Positions 11,962 to 20,935 of a DNA stretch of 64,000 bases are shown one piece after another. Where the stretch lies: assembly GCA_029465975.1 (NCBI GenBank), contig CM055749.1, positions 12,303,071 to 12,367,070 of the forward strand, in the 5' to 3' direction. The stretch comes from Dallia pectoralis. Taxonomy: Eukaryota > Chordata > Actinopteri > Esociformes > Umbridae. The translations under genes and the position numbers were made by a program. The stretch's first letter is position 1. Each line of letters starts with the position of its first letter. The notes under the pieces were generated by a model. The model was not told where the DNA came from, searched no databases, and saw only the letters and a list, made by a program, of their open reading frames with translations.

Positions 11962-12431
11962 CAACACGATCTCACAGGGTTTTGTCACATATACACAAAT
12001 TGCATGTCAAATATTCGTGCCATGCACACGTAAAAGGACGTTATTACGTGAAGATGTCACGATTTTCTTTGTGCCGCAGTTGTTTACGTCAATTTTTTTT
12101 ATATCAATCGCAAGAAATGGCATCTTTTCGTAGCACCAACGAATAAGTTTAGCATGTTTGTTGGAATAAGTTAAAGCACTAGCTAGCTTACGTTTACTAT
12201 ATATTCTATCAAATGTACTGTTCGATAATACATGGTGAAATACACATGAGAACGAGATCGTAGAATATACACGAAAACGAGATTCCTATACAAAGAGAAT
12301 CCTAAAGTAATTTGTGTCCTTTTCACGTAAAAAATGTTTTGTGTACTCTTCACGTAAAACCGTCCATTTATGGCACGAATATTCGACATGCAATTTGTGT
12401 ATATGTGACGAAAACCTGTGAGATCGTGTTG
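11962..12431. mobile_element. MITE with about 90-bp terminal inverted repeats
   Basis: The left arm (11962-12053) and the reverse complement of the right arm (12342-12431) match closely: CAACACGATCTCACAG, then a TTT(T/C)GTCACATATACACA block, then AATTGCATGTC(A/G)AATATTC and TACGTGAAG. The element is 470 bp and has no coding capacity. AAAGATG precedes the left end and follows the right end, giving a 7-bp visible target duplication. Inner copies of TTACGTGAAG/CTTCACGTAA extend the symmetry. Superfamily unknown; a folded transcript would form a long hairpin. Confidence 0.85.
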
Positions 12432-13907
12432 AAAGATGACAAGCGCCTCTAAAATAAAGATAAAGCTCTACAGTAAAACATGTGACCATTAAGTACGACC
12501 AGTTTTGGAGAAGGAAATTAAATCCTCCCCCTGTATTATTCAATGGATTGCCTCTAAATAACAGCAACTGAGGATTGTTAGACATCCCAGATGAATAATT
12601 AAGAGGTGACCTTTTCTATCCATTAAAGGTGATGGACCAATTAAGGACATCTTCCTGGGTGAGGCTTAGGCTATCTCCCAAATGGCAACCCAATCCAGGC
12701 TCTGGTTAAAAGTAGTGCTATAAATATGAAATAGAGTAACATTTTGGACACTTGTTTTTGTCTCGAAGCCAAATGGGAAGGCAATCCAAAGGGGTGACTA
12801 TGATTCCATCGTTATGGACCTTATATTAATCTATATACTTGCGTGTAAAAAAGTACATGTGAAACATTTACTGTTTGTTTCAATTTGATACCTGAAGAAC
12901 GTAGACTTGCTTTTTGTCACATTGGAGATAAATGCCAATCAGAAAATGTTATTTGAAATGAACAAACATTTTTGGAAGACTGCACATATTAGCAAAGCGC
13001 AGAATTGTTTTTTTATGTTTTATTTCACATCATGTCCCCCATTGTGAGGGATAAGATATTGCGAATTTTCCATAACGGAGAGAAAATATAGCCATTACCT
13101 GAGGGTGGTAAAGAGGTACGACAGGCTTTTTGTTTGTCCTCAAAGCAGTTTCTCACTGAACAATTCATGCAATCACTTTTTGAAAAGGCCAAGTACAACA
13201 TTAAGAACAATGGAAGCCCAGCCTTGCAGATGCTATAAATTACAGCTTGACCTTCACTTCTCTGAGCATTTTTTTGAGATTGACATGTCTCTGACACTTA
13301 AGTACTCAATGTTGGCTACAAGACTAGAATTTAACTGTCCAATTAGTGATTTCCTTACAGGATTTGTATTCCATCGTTCGAACCGTGTTGTGTTTCACTG
13401 CAAAAATTGCTGACAATTCTTCAGTCTATTGTTTAGAAGATTGACGAACTTCTAACCTGTTCACGTGTCTGTCTTGACTTGGGTAATGCGAACACTTTTC
13501 TTGTCCAAATCATCTGACACAGCATTAGAGAAGAAAACATACATGTTTAGAGGTGAGAATTGGATGTAGAATGCATGAATAAATACAATTGATTGATTAG
13601 TAAATGTTGTGAGACAAAGCTTAATTTTTTCAAAACAAACACAACACCTCTGCTTAAAGTAAACTCATGAATGATGAGGGATTGTATCAAATAAAGGATT
13701 GCTTTAAATGACTACCATCAATAGATTTTACAACAGCATCTCCAGGACAATTTTATCCACTTGATGTACTAAAAATGAGAAAGCTTTGAGGTACATTTTT
13801 AAAAGAAAAAACACTGTTAAAAAAATAAATCACAAGTATTGCCCCCCCATAAGATTAATTCTCAATTAAATCTAATATAAATATATATTGGACCTTCCAA
13901 AGTTTAT
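12432..13907. other. Unrecognised AT-rich sequence
   Basis: No exon or transposon ends seen. Overlapping frames at 13025-13413 on both strands have no recognised domain. Confidence 0.4.
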
Positions 13908-13912
13908 CCATC

Positions 13913-15424
13913 TGTCACGTTTGGGCTCAGAGACAGGTAGCAGGACACAGGCGCAGAGATTACAATTAAATAGTCTTTATTCCAAGACATGCAATATCGG
14001 AACTTAAACCGAGGACTTTGGATAACAAAACAACAAACATGAGATTGTACCGATCACAGGCTTTAAATAGGAGACTCAGAAACATACCTCTGTACACATA
14101 TGAACAACAAACAATGATCCAACAATGGTGAACAGACTATAGCAAACTTTATACTAGGGATGTAAACGGTTAATCGACTATCGATTAATTATCGATAAGA
14201 ATTTACTCTATTAAATTAAATTAATTGTCGGTTAATTAAACATTGCAATCAAATTCCGTTTTCCACAGGACGTAGGCGGAATTGAACGTGACACGAGATT
14301 CTTGTGGGCGGCGAGAGACCCGACACTAACTTGAGGCGTCAAAAAAGAAACCAAGCATTTTCGATATTTCAATATTTTTGCTGATCTCCAACGCGTCAAG
14401 TTTAAGCTACAAAATGAGCGCCCATGACCGCAATTCAAACGTGACACAACGGGCTTCCATAAGTGAGGAGAAAGCAGACAGTGGAGACATGATAAACTTC
14501 ACGTTTCAGCGTGCTGCTAAATGTGCCGGAGAGTGGAGCCGACCAGCAGCGTGTTATGTTAAAGCTGCAGTACCTTTTTAGGTAGCAAAATGTATAGTCA
14601 GTACATCATGAATCCAATATCCAAACCGTGTTTTTGTTTTATCCTGAATCACTATGGGACACTTACAATAAGTGTTTATATTTGGACTATTTTAAACTAC
14701 TTCGGCTCTGCTGCGGCGTATCCCAGTACCTGCGTGATTCGTCATAGAAATAAACGGAGAGAAGTTCCGGCTACAATGTTCTTCCGCAAGATGCATGCCG
14801 AGCGCCAAAAGTTACGTTTAAAGTGAAATATATTAATAAGGTCTGTCTGAGAGTCTTATGTTTATTTAACTTTTCTTGTTTGTATAAAGGTTAAATTCAA
14901 ATAAAAAGTGAACGTTAATTTATTTGTACCGTTTCATTTCTAAAATATTATGTAGTTATATAGGAGGTTTCATAGACTTGGCAAATTCATTTTTCAGAAG
15001 ATTGTAGGTACAGACATCTGTTGTGGGTGTTCTTGGCATTTTTTATTGTTCATATCGATATCGGAATTATATCGTATCGACCGAAATCAAGAAATATATT
15101 GTGATATAAAATTTGGCCATATCGTCCAGCCTTATGTTAAAGACACTATTGATACCGTGAGAAATTTCAATTCACCGGAAAAACGCCGCTTATCAGTTAA
15201 TCGTTAATCGATCGATAAAGTCAATCATCTAATGATTAATGAATTAATCGATAATTTGCATCCCTACTTTATACCCATGCAGCTAATTGTCCAACTGAAC
15301 ACAGGTGTGGAGAAAACTCAGGTGCACTGAATGTCTTTGATTGTCTCCCTCTCTCTGCTGACAGGGGGAGTGCCAACACTGGCATAGAGAAGGACAGAGG
15401 GGGGATAGACCTCTGGTCCTCACA
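13913..15424 (-). mobile_element. Solo LTR interrupted by a hAT element
   Basis: Begins TGTCACG at 13913 and ends CTCACA at 15424, flanked by the 5-bp repeat CCATC (13908-13912 and 15425-15429). Read on the minus strand it has an AATAAAGACT polyadenylation-type signal followed by the family's CTCTGCG tail. Removing the nested hAT and its duplicated target leaves about 392 bp, close to the 392-bp LTR at 7.8 kb. The LTR inserted first and the hAT later. Confidence 0.8.
14155..15266. mobile_element. hAT non-autonomous element, 1112 bp, 8-bp TSD
   Basis: Starts TAGGGATGTAAACGG and ends TTGCATCCCTA, flanked on both sides by CTTTATAC (14147-14154 and 15267-15274): an exact 8-bp target duplication, diagnostic of hAT transposition. 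Subterminal TAATCGAT-type palindromes crowd both ends, as is common for hAT transposase binding sites. A second, older hAT end (ATCGTCCAGCCTTA near 15121-15134) lies inside, so this element may carry debris of another. No intact transposase. Confidence 0.9.
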
Positions 15425-15610
15425 CCATCTGAATTTAACCATATTCACAATTAAGTGAATATTTATAAGTTGTTATGAACCTGCCGGAAAGCGGAGTAAG
15501 GCAAATTTTGGCACCAGACACAGTGAGGCAAGTCAAAGAGTGTTCAAAACGAAAATGTAATGTCACCTTCATGTCGAACATCTATACGGACGTCTAAACA
15601 AACAGCTAGT

Positions 15611-15897
15611 TGTCACGCTTTGGCACGGCAGGATGGCCGTGCCGGTGAAATCCAACGCCCTCTCTCCCTTGTTTAGCGCACGGACACTTGTTTAATTGTT
15701 TCATTGCCCTCACCTGTCTTCCTAATCATCATCTTATTTAAGTTCCTCCTCTCCCAGTGTGTGTCGTCGGTCTTTGTGTGGTTTTTACCAACGTCACGTT
15801 TGCTTGTCTTGTGGTTTTTCAGTTATAGTTACAGTTTTATTGAATAAATGTAATTCGTTCGCCCTGCACATGTGTCCGTCTATACCCATTCGTGACA
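15611..15897 (+). mobile_element. Intact solo LTR, 287 bp, 5-bp TSD
   Basis: Bounded by TGTCACG and CGTGACA with the target duplication CTAGT (15606-15610 and 15898-15902). Promoter-like layout of an LTR: a TATTTAAG TATA-type box at 15735-15742, then an AATAAA polyadenylation signal at 15844-15849, followed by a GCCCTGCAC block. This is what a Gypsy-type element leaves after LTR-LTR recombination. The internal region is gone. Confidence 0.85.
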
Positions 15898-15956
15898 CTA
15901 GTTGGCAAACAAATGTAATTGTGTGTCCTTATACAGTGGATATAACAAGTCTATAC

Positions 15957-16207
15957 ACCCCATGCCATCAGCACCTATTCCTAATGACATTAACTTACTG
16001 ATCAAATGTGAATGATCAATAGTGTCAGAGGCACTTAAGGTCTGTAAACAAGGTATCACAATTCAGCAGATCATCCAAGGCTCTGGCAATATAATAAAGT
16101 AAATTAGAACAACAAGAGCAGCTTTCCATGGATCAATTTGGAAATTCTATTAAGATAAAAGTTACATTGAAATATGTGTCACAGAGCCACCAATGTGTCT
16201 GCACATA
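15957..16207 (-). repeat. Left arm of a LINE-derived inverted repeat
   Basis: The reverse complement of this block matches 18071-18317 at roughly four bases in five. It encodes part of a LINE reverse transcriptase on the minus strand. Its inner edge is directly against the Tc1 end at 16208. Its outer edge abuts a second Tc1-type end (CAGTGGATATAACAAGTC from 15934, preceded by TA). Confidence 0.75.
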
Positions 16208-16563
16208 CAGTGGATATAAAAAGTCTACACACCTTTGTCTCAAAATAAAAATGTCAGAACCTTTTCCAACTTCAATGTGACATATAACGTGAAAAATTCA
16301 AGGAAAATTTAAAATAAAAACCTTACCATAACCTGGTTGCATAAGTTTAGTTAGTTTAAACTAATACTTTGTAGAAGCACCTTTTGATTTTATTAGTCTT
16401 TGGAGTAGTAGTCAAAAGCATGGCACATGTTTATTTTGGCAATTTTTGCCCACTCTTCTTTGCAACAGCACTCCAACTGAGATTGTGAAGACATCTCTGT
16501 GCACAGCCCTCTTCAGATCACCTCACAGATGTTCCATTGGATTCAGGTCTGGGCTCTGGCTGG

Positions 16564-17280
16564 CAGGGCTGTCACGATAACTACTTTTGGTTGTGCGATA
16601 TATTGCAACAAAATTTATTGCGATAAACAATATTATTGCGATTTTTCAGAATGTCGTCTTTGACTTTAATGTTCAAGGATGGAATGGCAGTTTGGGAGAT
16701 GTACGTTTTCTTTGGCAATTCGTACTGTTTGTCAAAGTTTTGCAGCATATTTTTAAATGCTGTTTTTTCGACCGTGTTTAATGGCTGCGTCTCTTTGGCT
16801 ATATAGCGAGTTACGCTATATATATATATATCTGCGAGTGTGCGCCACTTATCTTTTGCAGATAACTGTCTGGAAGACCCCGTTCCAGCTGCAGTTCTTG
16901 TTCCCAGGTTCAACAACTGGGTGGGATGGTTGTGTTTTAGGTGAGATTGGAGGTTAGTTGTGTTGCCTCTTTTCGTTGCTACTGTTTTTAAACCAAGTCG
17001 ACAAACCGGCTTGTTAATTGGCTCTCCTTTCTCATTCGGCTTAAAGCCTAAATGTTCCCACACCGGTGCTGAGGATTGCGGCTTGAAACCAACTCCATTT
17101 GGACTTATTCTTCTTAACTGGCTATATGTTTCTATGAAACAGTCCACTTCCTAACACAGTGGGTTCACGTGTGGGTGTCCGCAGCTCCGCTCTCTGTGTG
17201 CGCGAGACTCTGCCTTGAGCCCCGCTTTCTGAGCTCCGCCTCCTCTTTCGAGAAGGAGACCAGATACTTGTGCCAAAAAC
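16564..17280 (-). mobile_element. hAT element fragment with one end missing
   Basis: Starts with a hAT-type terminus, CAGGGCTGTCACGATAAC, inside the Tc1 element. The matching right terminus is absent: Tc1 sequence resumes at about 17280 without it, so the far end was deleted together with some Tc1 sequence. Because the right end is lost, no target duplication can be tested. GC-rich DNA at 17165-17260 probably represents the hAT 5' leader. Confidence 0.75.
16581..17147 (-). pseudogene. ZBED-type hAT transposase N-terminus
   Basis: A 188-codon open frame. Residues of about 29-75 form a BED zinc finger: V-W-E-H-L-G-F..., then C-R-L-G (the second zinc cysteine of the usual C-x2-C is replaced by glycine), the ATKRGNTTNLQSHL helix, and H-x4-H completing the site. 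Downstream is a decayed SAKDKWRTL... stretch resembling the region before the hAT catalytic core. The RNase H-like domain and the C-terminal dimerisation (hATC) domain are missing, so it is a truncated, inactive copy. Confidence 0.8.
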
Positions 17281-17438
17281 GGAACTGTTCATAATTCCCT
17301 ACACCCTGAATAAGGCCCGGTTCCGGCTTAAAAAAAACAGCCCCAAAGCATGATGCTGCCACCACCCACCATGCTTCACTGTGGGTGTTCTTCGGGTGAT
17401 GTGCAGTGTTGTTTTTGCACCTAACATACTTTTTAGAG

Positions 17439-17777
17439 TTACGGCCAAAAAATTGTTGTCACATGTAGCACACAACCAGAACTTGCCAGAAATTCCTGTA
17501 GCTCCTTTAATGTTGTTTCAGGCCACTTAATAGCCTCCTGGACCAGTTTTCTTCTCGTCTTTTCATCCATATTGAAGTGACGTCCAGTTCTTGGCAATGT
17601 CTCTGTTGTGCCATATTTTCTCCACTTCATGATGTCTGTCTTCACTGTGTTCCACTGAATGTCTAATTCTTTGTAAATTCTTTTGTACCCTTCTCCTGAC
17701 TGATATCTTTCAACAATGAGATTCCTCTGAGGCATTGGAAGCTCTCTGCAGACAATGGTTTTTGCTTTAAGATGCAA
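17439..17777 (-). pseudogene. Tc1 transposase N-terminal DNA-binding domain
   Basis: A 112-codon open frame with the paired-like double helix-turn-helix of Tc1 transposases: R-N-L-I-V-E-R-Y-Q-S-G-E-G-Y-K-R-I-Y (first HTH), then T-V-K-T-D-I-M-K-W-R-K-Y-G-T-T followed by the LPRTGR linker and a second HTH (TRRKLVQEAIKWPETTLKELQEFL). It binds the element's inverted ends in living relatives. The frame stops just before the catalytic domain, and the rest is scattered and interrupted by the hAT insertion. Confidence 0.85.
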
Positions 17778-18070
17778 CTAAGAATATGTCAGGAGAATCC
17801 TACTGGAACAGCCGACCTTTAATTGTGATTAATTAGAGTCACTTTAAATTGTGGCAGTGTGTGTGATGACTTCTATTTAACATGAGTTTGAATGTGATTG
17901 GTTAATTCTGAACATCTCCAGTTATAAGAAGGTTTCACTTATTGTAAGGTTTCTATTTTTTACTTTTCCACCCTCAAAGATTTCAGTTTTTGTTTTCAAT
18001 TGAATTGATCACATTATAGGTCACATTAAAGGTGGGAAAAGTTTTGACATTACTTTTTTTATATCCCCCG

Positions 18071-18417
18071 TATGTGCAGAACCAATGGTGGCTCGGTGGC
18101 ACATAATTCAATGTAATTATTATCTTTTGTAGAAATTGGATCTATAGAAAGCTGCTCTTGGTGTACTATTTTACTTAATTATATTGCCAGTGTGTCGGAT
18201 GATCTGCTGAATTGTGATATCTTGTTTATAGACCTGTTAAAGGCCTCTGACACTATTGATCATTCACATTTGATCAGTTAGTTAATTTCATTAGCCTTAA
18301 GTGCTGATGGCATCGTGTCTTTTCAAGACTATCTTTGTGATAGAACTAATGTTATTGTGACTGAAGCGGTCAAATACATTTGTTGCATTAAGGTGTACCT
18401 TAGGTCTCCACTCTGTA
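18071..18417 (+). pseudogene. LINE reverse-transcriptase fragment (right arm of inverted repeat)
   Basis: In one frame near 18200-18290 it reads D-D-L-L-N-C-D-I-L-F-I-D-L-L-K-A-S-D-T-I-D-H-S, the block-A region of non-LTR reverse transcriptases (usual form F/L-I-D-L-x-K-A-F-D-T-V/I-D-H). It continues into a Y-L-C-D-R-T block and ends near 18417. Stops and substitutions show it is dead. The first 247 bp are mirrored by the left arm at 15957-16207, and only this arm carries LINE sequence further out. Confidence 0.7.
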
Positions 18418-18560
18418 CAGCGGCTCTCAAAACTATTGCCCCCCCCGAACATTTTATTATGTTACACCATGAACTGATAATGAATTCAATTTAAAAAGAA
18501 ATGAATGAATTGCAAATGGTTCTAAATGAATTGCAAATATACAACAGAAAATCACTGACA
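18418..18560. mobile_element. Possible Tc1-like end fragment
   Basis: Starts CAGCGGCTCTCAAAACTATTG, which resembles the CAGTGCCTCTAAAAAGTATTC-type terminus of another Tc1-like family, followed by AT-rich subterminal DNA. Only the end is present. Confidence 0.35.
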
Positions 18561-19024
18561 AGCATTTCAATTCGTTCCTTTGCTATGATAAACCTGAATG
18601 GGCAATGGTGCGACAAATTGTTTTAAAAATCCCCGATAAGTTGAACGGAGTCCACAGGTTAAATACATACATACCATGCATGCATACGAACACAGATTAA
18701 TCCTTTGCAATACACATTTCATAAGTCTTGTGGCGTTTGACGGCGGCTCCACAGCAGGACACACGGTTCCAAATTCGGATATCTCTTTTGGAAGGATTTC
18801 TCGTTTTCATTTTCAATCATTAATTTCTGTGACCCGGTCAGAAAATAACAATGTAGATCATTATACTTTTACTTTTACACTTGCAGAAAAATAATAATCT
18901 TCCTGAAAGAGGGTCTTTCCAATGGATTGATGGACTTATCAGTAGGGATGCACCGAATATTCGGCTACCGAAAATACTTTTATCACCGAAACAATACGGC
19001 CGAAATATGTTGTGATCTATTCGG

Positions 19025-19290
19025 ATCCTCTGCACTTCATCGCGACTGTACTTGATCCGCGTTATAAAGACCATTACTTGGATGCAGAAATAAAGCAGCG
19101 CGCACGAGAAATGATCCAGGCGGCGATGGATGCGGAGAACCCGCGTTGAGACGGAGCAATAGCGCACCGAGCAGTAGGGCACGGAGCAGCAGCGCACGGA
19201 GATCAGAGCGCAGAAAAAAGACTCGTCTCTCTGCACTAGATGAGGGGCATGAACCCTCGTTGTCTGATATGTTCAGTGAAATCCTGCAAG
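19025..19290 (+). pseudogene. hAT transposase fragment
   Basis: Plus-strand reading gives a LHFIATVLDPRYKDHYL run, the conserved D-P-R-(Y/F)-K motif of the ZBED-type hAT transposase catalytic region, followed by acidic/basic linker sequence (QRAREMIQAAMDAEN) and then, after a frame break near 19145, a downstream S-L-S-D-M-F-S-E-I-L stretch. The DNA-binding finger and most of the catalytic fold are missing. Confidence 0.75.
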
Positions 19291-19301
19291 AAAGTGCCTC
19301 A

Positions 19302-19871
19302 CATGGGCGTAGGTTTAGGGGGGGACGCTGGGGAAATGTCCCCAACAACATTTTAACATGACTAAATTGTCCCCACTAATATTTTATCGAACTCCGTTAT
19401 GAGTTTGTGAAGCGATTTGGGTCAATTCCGACCGCAGAGCCAGGGGGACGGTACTAGAAACGCCGTAATTTGATTGGCTAAAAAACCTAGGGAAGGGGAG
19501 TTATCTGACACGCTATAAGTACACAGGAGAGTGACTGAAGACAACGGTAAAGTTACCAGTGCTTTCTGTTAATACATACCCCATATGTTAGAATCTTGCA
19601 GTCACAATAAACAGTGGAAATGTTTCCTGTGTATATTTTGCTTATGTAATGTGGCCTATTTGGGATATCCCATTAGTAGGGGCGGAGTAGTGGGACCACC
19701 AGGGTCGCTACAATATATTGAATCTGACAAACAGCATTACCATCTAAAAGCAACAGGCTATTGTCTCAACTAAACGCAAAAATAATCACATTATTCTCAG
19801 TAAAAGTTCACTTGCCGGATGGAGGGGGGAGAGATGTCCCCACCGAAGCTGAGACCAAACCTACGCCCTTG
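19302..19871. mobile_element. Nested hAT-like element, 570 bp, 8-bp TSD
   Basis: Left end CATGGGCGTAGGTTT, right end AAACCTACGCCCTTG: imperfect inverted termini (CA[T/A]GGGCGTAGGTTT). Both sides carry GTGCCTCA (19294-19301 and 19872-19879), an exact 8-bp duplication inside the older hAT. No coding capacity. The flanking transposase sequence rejoins when the insert and one TSD copy are removed. Confidence 0.88.
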
Positions 19872-20011
19872 GTGCCTCATATCCATAAATGCAATGGTAC
19901 TAATAATTGGCATAATTTATTTCGGTGTTTCGGTTTTCGGTCTTGGTTTCCTCTTTTTCGGTTTTTGGTTTCGGCCAAGAATTTTCATTTCGGTGCATCC
20001 CTACTTATCAG

Positions 20012-20565
20012 ACCAATGGGATTGGTTGTAAAAACAGAAAGTAACTGGTTGGCAAGAGTGCAAGACCAGCCCTTCTCCCGCTTGTAGAATAAATATTCAC
20101 TTAAGAACCTTAAAATACACAACCTCTCCACGTTGTTATCATGTAAAAAATAAAATTGAACGCAAAACATATTCCGCACGTGCATTTCAGGCTCACAGCA
20201 AGAAATTTGTTACGTAAATGCTCTAATTATAAATCAGAAAATAAAATATTCTTGATGTTTGAGTTAAAATCCATACAAATGATTGGATACAGATTTGTGA
20301 CAATGTATAATGTGTTCAAACGTCATCGTACCAGCCTGTCAAATATTGCTTGAAACACAAACTAAATGCACAGCTTTGCAAAGATAAGCTTTCAAGCTTG
20401 TACCTGAACGTACACACTTACAAAATGTTAATATAGATGGAAACATCAGACTTGCATCCACTGCCCCTAATAATAGACCACGAAAAACTAAGACACAATG
20501 CACAGAGTTTATATATTTTTAACATTCCCTAGATCTCTGGAAATTTCAGACAGAAGACAACCTTG
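20012..20565. other. Unrecognised AT-rich sequence
   Basis: No exon or transposon signature seen. Confidence 0.4.
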
Positions 20566-20575
20566 CTGATATACC

Positions 20576-20935
20576 TGTCTGAGGTGCAAGGAGATGCCCA
20601 CCAACTTGGAATGTAAGTGTTACGGCCAGGGTCAAGAATGATGTCTCAGCGTCATGGCTAACATGTGGCTGATTTGTCTGGACGAGGTCAATCTGCGCGT
20701 CACTCGCTACACCAGAAATGACATACTAGCAGTAAATGACAACCAGGACCTAACGAACTACCGCAGGCAATACAGACATGCTGCACACAGACAGTTTGTG
20801 GTATGAAACTATGGAGCCCAGGGACAAGGACGCAGGGTAGTAATATTCTGCTGTTGCGTCTGTAGGAATAGAGACACCTACCCAGATCCCTTTGGGCCAT
20901 ATACAGGCTTTCACCCAAGAAGACGGCGGATGTAA
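20576..20935 (+). pseudogene. P2X7 C-terminal (ballast)-like domain pseudogene
   Basis: One frame reads through the whole domain with only two stops. It begins C-L-R-C-K-E-M-P-T-N-L-E-C-K-C (the cysteine cluster that in P2X7 tails helps bind zinc), then V-C/I-C-L-D-E-V-N-L-R-V, N-Y-R-R-Q-Y-R-H-A-A-H-R-Q-F-V, G-Q-G-R-R-V-V-I and Y-P-D-P-F-G-P-Y-T-G-F, ending at TAA 20933-20935. In-frame TGA codons at 20639-20641 and 20804-20806 (the second where a Trp is usual) inactivate it. Fish carry many stand-alone genes with this domain, so this is likely a dead member or a detached exon, not P2RX7 itself. No flanking exons were recognised. Confidence 0.75.

Larger units (their letters stand above)
16208..18070 (-). 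mobile_element. Tc1-like element (CAGTGGATATAAAAAGTC ends) split by a hAT
   Basis: Left end CAGTGGATATAAAAAGTC (16208) and right end, reverse complemented, CGGGGGATATAAAAAAGTAA (18070), each flanked by TA. Between them lies a minus-strand Tc1 transposase. Segments of the 3' coding half are at 16440-16563 and 17271-17460, and the N-terminal half at 17439-17777. A hAT fragment (16564 to about 17280) interrupts it, and coding between the Asp and Glu catalytic regions is missing around the junction. The family is abundant in fish genomes. Confidence 0.88.
18943..20003. mobile_element. hAT element, 1061 bp, 8-bp TSD, itself hosting a second hAT
   Basis: Starts TAGGGATGCACCGAATATTC and ends TTTCGGTGCATCCCTA, flanked by CTTATCAG on both sides (18935-18942, 20004-20011). 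ATTCGG/CCGAAA motifs are repeated near both ends. A piece of the transposase survives at 19025-19300. A second hAT lies within (19302-19871). Confidence 0.9.

Noticed and set aside
13913..15424. TGTCACG...TGACA blocks as DNA-transposon MITEs
   Set aside because: 5-bp duplications, internal AATAAA and TATA-type signals, and a polypurine tract beside the copy at 61.94 kb fit LTRs better.
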